64,000 bases of DNA from Xiphophorus maculatus (taxonomy: Eukaryota; Chordata; Actinopteri; Cyprinodontiformes; Poeciliidae). Below are positions 1 through 12,500 of this stretch, piece by piece (position 1 is the first letter of the stretch; every line of letters starts with the position of its first letter). The stretch covers positions 3,230,056-3,294,055 of the forward strand of contig NC_036460.1 in the NCBI RefSeq assembly GCF_002775205.1, written 5' to 3'. A program made the translations under genes and the position numbers. The notes beneath the pieces were generated by a model. That model searched no databases. It saw only the letters and a list, made by a program, of their open reading frames with translations, and had not been told where the DNA came from.

Positions 1-690
1 TTATTATCGCAACCTCATATGACTATTGAAAGATGCACAGTTTTAAATCCTGCAACTTTGTTACCTCTTCCAGATGATGGTACAAAGCATGATTGTCAGG
101 AAATGACAGAACAAAACGCAAAGAGTATAAATGAATTAAAAGATCTACCATTAGATCAAGGTGAAATACTTTTTGTTGATGGTTCCTCAAAGAAAAATAA
201 AGAAGTGACGATTTACACCGATAGTCAGTATGCGTTTGCAACAGTACTGGAAAAATAGGGGTATGATAACTTCGACAGGAAAACCAGTAACTCATGCAGA
301 CCTATTAAAAGAATTACTACAAGCTGTGCAGCTACCAAAACAACTAGCAATTTGTAAATGTGCCGCACACACCACAGGGAAAGATAAAGTGTCTCTAGGG
401 AACGCCTTCGCTGATGAGATGGCAAAAAAAGCAGCGGAGGGACAAATAAAGATCTTATATATGGAAAAAAAAATCAAACATATGACAAAGGATCCTAAAA
501 GACATGCAACAATTAAGTCCTAAAAAAAGAAAGAGATCTTTGGATTAAAAAAGGAGCAAAAATAGAAGATCAAATTTATAAGTGACCTGCAAATAAGCCT
601 ATCTTGCCAAAAAACTTGTATAGGTGGGCTGCAATATTGAGTCATGGCGTTTCGCATGTCTCAACAGGGGGGATGGTAGGACAGATACAT
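1..690 (+). pseudogene. Retroviral pol fragment (RNase H to start of integrase)
   Basis: Reading 19-258 holds the RNase H aspartate motifs LFVDGSS and YTDSQYAFATVL and then stops. Reading 230-523 picks up the same domain in another frame, with AAHTTGKDKVSLGN and ADEMAKKAAEGQ, the usual end of a retroviral RNase H. Translation near 600-665 gives SHGVSHVSTGGMV, which looks like the N-terminal zinc-binding part of integrase. A frameshift lies near 245-260 and stops follow at about 538 and 583, so this is dead. The same-strand LTR at 2058-2631 may be the 3' LTR of this provirus. Family assignment beyond Retroviridae-like is uncertain. Confidence 0.75.
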
Positions 691-1468
691 TAACATTACA
701 CTATTTATGGATTTATTTCTTTTTCAAGAACTTTTAATGCATTACAAAAGGTCATTTCATTTCAAAAGTGCCTACAGAAAGAAGAGAGGGCTGCAAATGA
801 AATAAGGAAATAAAGTGAATAAATAAATAGCTAAATACATGACTGATTAGGTAGATAAATAAATAAAATAAAAACTGTGTATAGAATTGACAACTAAAAT
901 ATTAGATAAAAATGTTAATTATTCCTTCTAGGCTAAAAAGGTAGGAGGAAAATAGAATAAAATACAATGAGTAAAATAGGATTTTTTTTAATGAGTTGAG
1001 GATAAAGACAAAACAAAGTTCTTTAGAGAAACAGGCTCTAACTGTAAGAGGCATTGCTCAGATAACAACAAATGTAGATCAGGGGGACTTGCAGCCCCCC
1101 TTGCAGCAGCTCAGCAGGAGAGCCACAGAGCTGGGCTGTAACTCCCACCCCACTAGATTCAACTAATTAACATGTGAAGCCTCTTTGCATACCACTATTT
1201 TTTAAGTGCGAAGCAACCCCCACTTGCAGCAGCTCAGCAGGACAGAACGGGAAGTTGTGATGCAAATCACTTTCTCTCCCATCATCTAAAAGTACCTCTT
1301 GACAAAACTTCAGACTATAAGTTACAATTTTAGTAGTGGAACGACAAAAGGTACCCCAAAAAGGTTTTAAGTTCAAATTAAAATTAGATGAAACTAAAAC
1401 ATATCTGCAGGATTTTGATGTAGTTTGGTTTCCTAGATTTAGTGAAACATTTTCTCTTTAGAGTAGAT
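691..1468. other. Degenerate sequence, no gene seen
   Basis: AT-rich sequence between the pol fragment and the hAT-like end. It contains two copies of a CTTGCAGCAGCTCAGCAGGA motif (near 1100 and 1222), a local direct duplication. No supported ORF. It may be decayed provirus interior. Confidence 0.5.
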
Positions 1469-1740
1469 CAGGGGTGTCCAAACTTTTTGCAAAGAGGGCC
1501 AGATTTGATAAAGTGAAGATGCCCGGGGGCCAATAGTTTGTTCGGACATTTTTTAACTACAAAAGTTTCATGCAAATACACACCGTTATAAAACAATTTT
1601 CATTGTCACAATTATCTTTATTTTTCAAATGACAAAATAACCAAATATAAGCCACTCAGGCAGATGAGAACAACTCTAAAAACCCAAATTCTGCCTTTCA
1701 TTCATATCTGGAGAGTCCGATAACATTGAACAAACTGTAT
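1469..1740. mobile_element. Possible hAT-like DNA transposon end
   Basis: Begins CAGGGGTGTCCAAACTTTTT, a terminal sequence typical of non-autonomous hAT elements in vertebrates. I could not find the matching inverted terminus or an 8-bp target duplication, so the right border is approximate and the copy is probably truncated. Sequence from about 1740 to 2057 shows nothing recognisable. Confidence 0.4.
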
Positions 1741-2057
1741 GAAATACCTTAAATTTACATGAGTTTAAAAATATCTTTGCCTCAAGAACATTTTAAACAG
1801 GAGTTATAAGTGATGCAAAGTTGTCTATTATTATTAAATCTTAAAACAAGTGAATTTTGCTCTTTACAATATTTACAATATCTTTCAGAAAGTAATAGTT
1901 TGTCACATCTACAGGTTCATAACATCAACAGTAATAACCAAATCTTACTCAAGAGTTTAATAAAATTAAGTGCCATAAATGTTCAATTCGCTTTTCACTG
2001 CTGATAGTGACAGACGTTGCCGTTCAAAATACTCAGTTTCATGTCCTCAACTCTCAG

Positions 2058-2631
2058 TGTTGGGTAAATTGTATTACTAGTATTATCAAATATTCGTTGT
2101 ATCATGTAGCCTTGTAGTTACATTTAGATAATGTTTACTTATATGCTTATTCTCTTTTACTCTTAGTATAAGTAAAGTTTCTGTGTGTTAAATAACTCTG
2201 ATTCCTTCCTAGGGACTCCCTGGGAGATGGAGGTGTTAGTTGCTCCCAGCAGAGTTTTACAGTCCTACAATAAACTCTGCTTTGTTCTTCTTTGTGCTAC
2301 AAAGCCGTTGCTTTGAAGCTATACAACGTGTAATATTCGACGCCGTGCCTGGAGCAAAAGGATCTAGAGTGTAGATAACATGTGTCTAGATAGTGAATGT
2401 TATTAGCGCTGCAACCATGTGATGAATTGTTGACCCCACCCCTTAGAGTTGCAGTGCTCTCTGTGATAGGGACTCTGAAAGCAATAAAATAGAGGAGCAG
2501 GCATATGTGTTTTCAGAGCAGTTGGAGATTTGTAACTGAAAGCACATCTCTGTCTGCTCTCCTTGCGAGAAACAAAGAATCTAACTCTCTTGTCTTTCCT
2601 GTGTTTGTTTAATAGGTATTAAGTCCTGACA
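2058..2631 (+). mobile_element. Retroviral LTR (family LTR-1)
   Basis: Starts TGTTGGGTAAATTG and ends CCTGACA (TG...CA). It matches the solo LTR at 25167-25727 along its length. A polyadenylation signal AATAAA lies near 2269. Directly to its right is intron sequence of the SRCR array (AAACATCTCTGAG, as near 4015), so the LTR forms the right border of an insertion into that intron. Confidence 0.8.
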
Positions 2632-3264
2632 AAACATCTCTGAGTTTGATAAAAAATAAAGGCCAAGAAAACCAAACTAGAAAAACTCAGGAGCATCAAA
2701 GGCGAAGTGAAACCGACTGTACCTGGAATTTTATCATTCATTTTATTTCTGCTGAATTTATCATATTTGTGGGACATAAACATGTTAATAAATACACTAA
2801 ATGTAAAGCAAACTTTACAATCTGGAAGTGTTTGTTCTTCAGTTGATTTAAAAATAAATTTGGCAAAATGGCTGAACAGCGCCCCCTAGTTCAGCCAGGC
2901 CAACAACCATAACAAACAAAAGGTTTTTCTGCTATTTTCTCTAAAAACAGGAAGTCCACCATTTTGTATCAAAGTTAATTTTCTGTTAATTTTCATGTTT
3001 TGAAAATGTCTGATTTCCTTGAACTCCTCCTGGGATTTTGATGCATCGACTTCAAAGCAGCAGGGATTAAAAGTTATTAAAATGACGAGTTTTTGTTCAT
3101 CTATGTGGCTAAACTGAAAACTTTAACTGGATATTTAAATTATGTTAGTTTCCCTCTCCTCAAAGTTTCAGGTTCTTAGTTAAAGGTGACGGTTTCTCTG
3201 CAGACATCTGGAACCTGATGGAAGAAACATTGTAAAAGAAATAAATATGAGAGTTCAGAGTTAC

Positions 3265-3558
3265 CTGAGCAGATGAACTCAAGGCTCTGATCACTGTTTC
3301 CATCAAAAGGTAAACAGTTCTTTAATGCAGATCCTGACTGGAAACAGTAAGACATGATCCTCCAAACTGGTCTCTTTGAAGCTTCCTCTGACTTTCTTGC
3401 TGAAACAGCAGAACCACAGTCCAGTTCTGCACAAACTGCAGCAACTGAGTTCATGTCCCAGTAACTATACCAAACATCCACTGGTCTCCACTCTTCTTGA
3501 TGTAACATCTCCAGTCTCCCGGCACATCGGCTGGCCTCTCCCACCAACCTGATGTTGT
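3265..3558 (-). CDS. SRCR exon B1 (gene 1)
   Basis: 98 codons, acceptor CTCAAG and donor GTAACT. Six cysteines (positions C1, C3, C4, C5, C6, C8 of the group B scheme); C2 and C7 are absent. Variable residues: YS after VW, K before RPVW, M after WRI, FDGN after CLP. Confidence 0.88.
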
Positions 3559-6500
3559 CTTGAGCTGAGCAGAGACAGAGAGTTCATTAATGAAGGAAGT
3601 GAAGCAGTGAACAGCAGCAGGTCTGCAGATCCTCCTCTACCTGAACAGGTGAGTCCAACAGCTTGACCAGGTGAGCAGCTGTTTCTACCTGAACTCTTCC
3701 TGCTGCTGCAGTTCAGCAGAGCAGACTCACTGCCTTCACACAGGAACTCTGTGCTCCCCACTGGAGCCTCTGCTTCTCCATAGAGCGCCCCCTGGTGGAC
3801 TGAAGGAGGCCCACAGCCAATCTCCCTGCAGACCACCTCTGCATCCTGCAGGTCAAAGTCTTTTTCACACACTGAGGACCACGACTGGTCGGTCTTCACC
3901 TCCAGTCTGCCTGAGCACCGGTTGGTCCCTTGAACCAGCCTGACTGAGTCTGTGGATGCAGAAAGAAAAAAGGTTTAAAATATTTCAGAACTTTATTTTT
4001 ATAGATACACATGGAAACATCTCTGAGTTTGATAAAAATAAAGGCCAAGAAAACCAAACTAGAAAAACTCAGAGCATCAAAGGTGAAGTGAAACCGACTG
4101 TACCTGGAATTTTTTCCTTCATTTTTATTTCTGCTGATTTTATCATATTTTTGGGACGTAAACATGTTAATAAACTCACTAAATGTAAAGCAAACTTTAC
4201 AATCTGGTATTGTTTGTTTTTCAGTTGATTTAAAAATAAATTTGGCAAAAGGGCTGAACAGCGCCCCCTAGATCAGCCAGGCCAACAACAATAACAAACA
4301 AAAGGTTTTCCTGCTATTTTCTCTAAAAACAGGAAGTCCACCATTTTGGATCAAAGTTAATCTTCTGTTAATTTTCATGTTTTGAAAATGTCTGATTTCC
4401 TTGAACTCCTCCTGGGATTTTGATGCATCGACTTCAAAGCAGCAGAGATTAAAAGTTATTAAAATGATAAGTTTTTGTTCATTTATGTGGCTAAACTGAG
4501 AACTTCATCTGGATATCTAAATTATTTTAGTTTCTCTCTCCTCAAGGTTTCAGGTTCTTAGTTAAAGGTGACGGTTTCTCTGCAGACATCTGGAACCTGA
4601 TGGAAGAAACATTTTAAAAGAAATAAATATGAGAGTTCAGAGTTACCTAAGCAGATGATCTCATGGCTCTGATAATTGTATCCATCATCAGGTAAACAGT
4701 TCTTTAATGCAGATCCTGACTGCAAACAGTCAGACCTGATCCTCCAAACTGGTCTCCATGAAGCTTCCTCTGACTTTCTTACTGAAACAGCAGAACCACA
4801 GTCCAGTTCAGCACAAACTGCAGCAGCTGAGTTCATGTCCCAGTAACTATACCAAACAGCCACTGGTCTCCACTCTTTTTGATGTAACAACTCCAGTCTC
4901 CCGGCACATCGGCTGGCCTCTCCCACCAACCTGATGTTGTCTTGATCTGAGCAGAGACAGAGAGTTCATTAATGAAGGAAGTGAAGCAGTGAACAGCAGC
5001 AGGTCTGCAGATCCTCCTCTACCTGAACAGGTGAGTCCAACAGCTTGACCAGGTGAGCAGCTGTTTCTACCTGAACTCTTCCTGCTGCTGCAGTTCAGCA
5101 GAGCAGACTCACTGCCTTCACACAGGAACTCTCTGCTCCCCACTGGAGCCTCTGCTTCTCCATAGAGCGACCCCTGGTGGACTGAAGGAGGCCCACAGCC
5201 AATCTCCCTGCAGACCACCTCTGCATCCTGCAGGTCAAAGTCTTTTTCACACACTGAGGACCACGACTGGTTGGTCTTCACCTCCAGTCTGCCTGAGCAC
5301 CGGTTGGTCCCTTGAACCAGCCTGACTGAGTCTGTGGATGCAGAAAGAAAAAAGGTTTAAAATATTTCAGAACTTTATTTTATAGATACACATGGAAACA
5401 TCTCTGAGTTTGATAAAAATAAAGGCCAAGAAAACCAAACTAGAAAAACTCAGAGCATCAAAGGTGAAGTGAAACCGACTATACCTGGAATTTTATCATT
5501 TATTTTTATTTCTGCTGAATTTATCATATTTATGGGACATAAACATGTTAATAAATACAATAAATGTAAATCAAACTTCACAATCTGGTATTGTTTGTTT
5601 TTCAGTTGATTTAAAAATAAACTTGGCAAAATGGCTGAACAGCGCCCCCTAGTTCATCCAGGCCAACAACAATAACAAACAAAAGTTTTTCCTACTATTT
5701 TCACTAGTAACAGGAAGTCCACCATTTTGCATCAAAGTTAATTTTCTATAGATTTTCAGGTATTGAAAATGTCTGATTTCCTTGAACTCCTCCTGGGATT
5801 TTGATGCATTGACTTCAAAGCAGCAGAGATTAAAAGTTATTAAAATGATGAGTTTTTGTTCATCTATGTGGCTAAACTGAGAACTTTATCTGGATATTTT
5901 AATTATTTTAGTTTCCCTCTCCTCAAGGTTTCAGGTTCTTAGTTAAAGGTGACGGTTTCTCTGCAGACATCTGGAACCTGATGGAAGAAACATTTTAAAA
6001 GAAATATGAGAGTTCAGAGTTACCTGAGCAGATGATCTCATGGCTCTGATAATTGTCTCCTTCATAAGGTACACAGTAATTTAATGAAGATCCTGACTTC
6101 AAGCAGCCAGAATTGATCCCCCAAGCTGGTCTGTATGAAGCTTGATATAACGTTCTTGCTGAAACAGCAGAACCACAGTCCAGTCCAGCACAAACTGCAA
6201 CAACTGAGTTCATGTCCCAGTTATGAAACCAAGCAGCCACTGGTCTCCACTCTTTTTGATGTAACATCTCCAGTCTCCCGGCACATCGGCTGGCCTCTCC
6301 CACCAACCTGATGTCTTGATGTGAGCAGAGACAGAGAGTTCATTAAGAGAACGGGTGGAGAGGGGAGCTGGGCAGAGTTTTGTTATTTTTAAATCTACTG
6401 TTTAATATTCTTTGCACTTTTAATCATTTAAGAATTAGTTAATTCTTAAATGAAACTAATCTTAATTCACATTTAATCACTTTTAATCAGACAGATACAG

Positions 6501-9500
6501 GATTCTGTAGTTGTTCAACTACAGAATCCTGTATCTGTTTGATTTGGTTTAAAATCAGGATCGTAAGCGTGTCATGTAGTTTATATTCCTGTTTAACATC
6601 TGTCCAGATCTTTAATTGGGATCTTATCCAAGGATTTTCATTTTTGAGTTTAATCTGTTCTAAATCTTTATTCCCACAGATTGCCTGTAAGGGGGTGTCT
6701 GGAGATAGAGCCAATTCAATATCCTTCCATCGGGCGTTGTAGTTTTTATTACAAAGGTTTATCAGTGGCTTAATTTGTGCAGAATAGAAGTAGTTCTTTA
6801 ACTGCGGTACATTTCTTTTGAAAGCTGTAGTGTTTTAAATCTAATTCTCTGCGTTTTCCCCAAGCTATAGAAATCTGGAAAGCATTGTGTCCCACTCTAT
6901 AAATTACTTTCTTGTAATTTCTTCCTGTGGGGCTTGAAACAAGAAAATGAATCTTGGTAGTAGGTTCATTTTGACAGATTCAATTCTTTGGGTTAAACAC
7001 ATGAAGGGTGACAGTCCATCGTTGTATATCCAGTCTAATTTTGGTCAGAAGATCTTAGTTATTGTTAGAATAATTATCTAAGTTCATTTAAATGTGAGTT
7101 TATTTGAAAGGTTATGTTTTCATATTATTATTTTGTGTGTAGTGTACTTGACTCCTTTTCTTCTGTGAAACACTATTAACCATTTTTAGGATGTTTGCCT
7201 GGAGGCTAGAGACGTTTACACATTTCTGTGGTATCAGCTTTCTGTGGGGCTGATTGGTTGCGGTCAGCCTCATGCCCTTGTAAGGGCATGTCCACAGAAG
7301 GTTCCAGAACACCCTGTAGAAAAAGGTCATTGGTCAAATTCTTTGTGTGACTATGTGGAAAAGCCCAACCTCCTTCCTTGTATTTTCTAATAAAGGCAAA
7401 GGCAGACAAAGATCGAGCAGAGTTGATCCCAGACAGTGTTTGACGGCGGCTTTCCGCGTCTGGGTTCAAATTCTCCTCTTCTGCAGAAAAGAAAATTGTG
7501 TCTGGTTGAATCTTTGCAAGTTAGGAATTAAAATAAACCTATCAGCTATAGTGGTTGTATCTTTGGGGATCAGAACCCCAAGGTATTTCAATACAGTTTG
7601 GTCCCATTAAAGTTTTAGTTTGACCCACAAAGAATTTGGTGGATTATAAGTAAATGTCAATATCTGTGATTTTTTTCACATTCAATTTATATCCTGCAAA
7701 TTCACCAAAGCTTCTCAAGCTCTCAAATAATGTAGGCAGCGACGTGCTTGGTTCGCTAATTTATAACAACACATCATCCACATATAGCGCCACTTTGTGT
7801 GCTTCACCAGAAATGTTTATACTCTTGATATTGTCAGTTTGCCTAATTAGTTGGCCGAACGGTTCCATGAAAAGGGCAAATAGTAATGGAGCGAGTCCAC
7901 ATCCTCCTCTCGTTCCTTGTTCTAATTCAAAGGTATTTGAAAGATGTCCATTGATTTTTATCTGTGCAATTGGTTTTTTGTATAGTGACCTGATTACGTC
8001 AATAAAATTGGAGTGGAAACCAAACTTCTCGAGTTCTTTATATAGAAAGTCCCAGCTTACTGTATCGAGAGCTTCTTCAGCGTCGCGGCTGATCACTGCA
8101 GCTGGTGTTTGGCAGTTTTGAATGTGGTTCAGGATATGCAATGTTTGACGGATATAATCATGGGTTTGTCTCTGTGGGATAAAACCGGTCTGATTGGTCT
8201 GAATAAGTTCTGGGAGTATCTCCTGTATTCTCCTTGAGAGAATTGATGTGAATAATTTATAATCAATATTAAGAACAGAGATAGGTCTGTAGGACCTGCA
8301 GCTCAGATGGTCCTTTCCTTCTTTTGGAATAACAGATACTGTAGCCTGTTTCCATGTTGGTGGCATTTTACCCTTTTTCAGAGCCATGTTAAACATTTGA
8401 AGGAGGAATGGTGATAACTCTGACTTAAATTGCTTTTGGACGGAAATCCATCCGGACCAGGAGATTTGTTTGTTTAAGCTTTGTAATGGCGTAAGAGAGA
8501 TCCCGCTCTGTGATATTCGCTATTAACCTTTGATTTTGATCATACGACAGAACAGGTAGGTTCAGTTGTTCAAGGAATTGTTTAATTTGCTGCCATCTTT
8601 TAAGCTTGGTTGTGTGTATAATTGTTTATAGTAAGTTTGAAAAGCTTGTTGGATTTCATTTTATTTATATACGCACCTCTCAGAATTTGGGTCCCTTATT
8701 TTATATATTGTGTTTTCTGCTTGTTGGTTTTTAAATTTTCTCCCAAAGAGTTTTGCTAATTTGGCTCTCGATTCATAATATCTCTGTTTAGTATAAATCG
8801 TCTTTTTTCGTATTTCTTGTAAATACATTGCATTAAGTTTATTTCTTAATACTTTAAGCTTTATATGATGTTCTGGTTTTAGTTCTTATGTTTTGTCTCA
8901 ACCGTTTTTATTTTGTTGTTTAATTCTGATAGTTTTAATTGGTTTGCTCTCTTTCTTTGGACACAGAAAGATATAATTTTTATCTCTCATAACCGCTTTT
9001 TGTTAGGATCTGCGGCTTCGGCAGTCCCTCTGGTTTCCTTGTAGGTGGCGTTCGAGAGCTCGCTGGCGTATACGCACACCCTCTCCACAGGTGTGTTTTG
9101 GCGCACCTGTGGATCATCAGCGGGAGCATAATAGGAGCGGGTTCCCGGCACTTCGTCGCCAGAGTGTTGTCACCTTTGTGGTACATCTGGTTCTGAGATC
9201 TCTAGTAAGATATCCAGTCTGTTTCGCACACTTACCTGTCCTGTACCTTTTGTGATTCCTAGGCTTCTGTTATCTGGACACTCCATACAAAGCACGGGAT
9301 TTGCAGTTCCATCTGAGGATTCGGTGAAACCCCTCGGCTCCCACTCCGCTGTGCTCCCTGACGAGTTACGCCCACCTACTAGCCGTTTCATCACCCTGAT
9401 CCGCTCACCCTCTCGTGCTGACCACCCGATCCCGCTATTCGCTGACACGCCCGACCTGGCTCCCGCTCCTGATCAGACGCTCCTGCATTACACGCCATTT

Positions 9501-12500
9501 GTCTTTGTAAATAAACCTTTAATCTGATCTCCTGAGAGTATCTTTTCATGTGGGTTCAGAAAGTTCAAAACAACATGACAGAACACTCTGGCCACTCGAA
9601 CCCAGCAGACGCTCTCAGGCAGATCATGAGGTGGTTCTTCGTGCTCTGAGCGAGAGACAGGAGGCGACAAACCAGCGCTTTGATCGTCTAGCCAGCTTGC
9701 TCCAAGGTCTTCAGCCCACACAGTCACCCCAACCTGCAGAGGAAGCTGAGGCATCCGTTCCCATTGTGCAGCAGATAAGTCCGACTCATGACGTCAGAGC
9801 TCCCCACTCCTGATAAATTCTCTGGTGAAGCCAGAGGTTGTGGGAGTTTTTTACTCCAGTGCTCCCTGGCTTTCAACCAATCTCCTCAGGCCTAGCCCCA
9901 TGACAATGCTAAGATCTCTTTTATGCTTGGGCTGCTCACAGGCAAGAAATTAAGGCACGATTTGATGATCCAACAGAGTTTGGATGTTCCTTTTCCGAAT
10001 TTATTGAGGAGTTTAAATTAGTATTTGGCCACACGGCAGACCAGGCAAGCATATCTCGCAACCTGTGGACATTAAGACAGGGACAAAGATTGGTTGCTGA
10101 ATTTTCTATCGAGTTCCGTACTCTTGCAGCCGCGTCCAATTGGAATAGTTGCGCACTTAAGAGCGTATTTTTCCAGGCGTTAAATGAGTCGATAAAGGAC
10201 GAGCTAGCACCGTTAGATGAGCCGCGCACTTTGAACGGGCTTATAACCCTCGCTACCCGTCTTGATCATCACCTTAGGGAGAGGAGGAGTCAAAGAAGTG
10301 AGAGGCAAGCAGTCAGAGTTCCTTTATTCGCCTCCCAGAAATCACTACAGTCGCCATCACCCAAAACCGCATTTCCAGAGCCTGAACCAATGGAGATCGG
10401 CCGAGCGCACCTGACGCCGGAGGAGAAGCAGCGGCATAGAGAACTTTACCAGTGCATCTATTGTGGAAAATCGGGTCATTATATTGCCACCTGTCCGGTT
10501 CACCCAAACCCGCAGGTCCGTCAGTCGGAGTGGGGAAACTGACGGACCGTGAAGGCATCGCATCATCTCCCCGTTTCTTGTTACCGGCCACACTACTGTT
10601 CAATAATGGCTCCATATCTCTTTCGGCACTCACTGACTCAGGTTGTGAGCAAAATCTTATAGACCAGTCTCTAGTTCAGCAAGCTGGGATTGAAACCGTT
10701 AGACTCCCTGTCCCATTCAGTGTCTCCACCTTAAACGGAAAGCCATTACCAAATATTACCCACAGGACAATACCACTCCAGCTTATTGCATCAGGTAATC
10801 ATCACGAGACCATCTCCTTTTTTGTTTTTCCCTTGACCCAGTCACCTGTAGTTTTGGGTTTCAACTGGCTACAGCTACACAACCCACATATAAACTGGTC
10901 ACATAATCGTGTGGAATCCTGGTCTACTAACTGTCTGTCCTCCTGTCTGCAGTCAGTCATCCCTCCAAACCCATCCACGGCAGAAAGAGAGGGAGCGGAC
11001 CCCGTAGATCTCACCAATGTTCCAGAGGAATATCACGACCTTAAACAGGTATTCAGCAAGGACAAAGCGCTCTCTCTACCCCCACACCGACCTTACGACT
11101 GAGCCATTGAGCTTCTTCCAGGGGCTCCGCTCCCTTCCAGTCGCCTCTATAATATCTCCCGGCCAGAACGTCAGGCTATGGAGAAGTATATAAGCAAATC
11201 TTTAGCAGCAGGTCTCATCAGACATTCCTCATCGCCGTTGGGAGCGGGTTTCTTTTTTGTCAGTAAGAAGGATGGGTCCCTCTGTCCTTGCATAGATTAT
11301 AGGGGGCTAAATCACATCACTGTTAAAGACAAGTACCCTCTTCCCCTTATTGCTTCGGCATTTGAACCTGTACAAGAAGCGACCATTTTTTCCAAACTCG
11401 ATCTCCGTAATGCCTACCATCTTGTCCGTATACGTCAGGGCGATGAATGGAAGACGGCCTTTAAAACCCCGCTAGGCCACTTTGAGTACTTAGTTATGCC
11501 ATTTGGCCTGTCCAATTCAGCTGCCGTATTTCAGGCCCTTATAAATGACGTCCTCCGCGATTTTTTGAATGTCTTTGTTTTCGTCTATCTAGATGATATT
11601 CTAATCTACTCCCGGGACATCGAGTCTCACCGCAGACATGTTCGTTTGCTCCTCCAGCGCCTCCTCGAAAACCGTCTTTTTGTTAAGGCCGAGAAATGTG
11701 AACTCCATAGATCATTCATCTCCTTCCTCGGCTACATCCTAGACTAGTCCGACTAGACCCAGAGAGGATCAATGCTGTCATGGACTGGTCGACCCCGAGC
11801 TCACGTAAGCAACTACAAAGGTTCCTAGGATTTGTAAATTTCTACAGGCATTTTATTAGGAATTATAGTCAGCTTGCGGCCCCGTTAATGGCTCTTACAT
11901 CGACCAAGGTTGCCTTCATCTGGACCGAAAAGGCAGACCGGGCATTTACGGAGCTAAAGGGGAGGTTCTCCCAAGCTCCTATTCTCGTTCAACCGGATCC
12001 ACAAAGACAGTATGTTCTAGAGGTGGACGCATCTGATACGGGAGTGGGTGCGGTCCTCTCCCAGTGCTCAGCCCCTGATGAAAAGCTGCATCCCTGCACC
12101 TTTTTTTCCTGCAAGCTCTCCCCAACTAAGAGGAACTACGAGGTGGGAGACAGGGAACTCTTGGTCATAAAGCTAGCACTGGAAGAGTGGATGCATTGGC
12201 TAGAGGGCTCAGAGCTGGCCCTTCTTCTCTTCACCCTGTACTCCTCTGACTTCCACTACAACTCGGAGCTGTGTCACATACAGAAGTATGCTGATGACAC
12301 AGCCATAGTCGGATGTATCAGGGACGACAGAGAGGAGGAGTATCGCTGTCTGGTGAGGGACTTTGCTCTCTGGTGCCACACAAACCACCTGGAACTCAAC
12401 ACCGCTAAAACGAAGGAGCTGATTATAGACTTTGGGAGGTCCAGACCAAAGCCGAGACCAGTCGCATTAGAGGGAACTGAGGTTGAGGTCGTGGACTCCT

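Noticed and set aside
3671-3943. 90-codon plus-strand ORFs repeated in every unit (also 5053, 20194, 21576, 22959, 24341, 39809)
   Set aside because: They are the antisense of the conserved A exon. Repetition follows the exon, and splice sites and domains fit the minus strand.
3956-4228. Plus-strand 90-codon ORFs starting [13 protein letters not shown] in the array introns (also 20479, 21861, 23244)
   Set aside because: They begin at the acceptor of exon A and run through intron sequence with no domain; openness is due to AT-rich repeats that are copied with the array.
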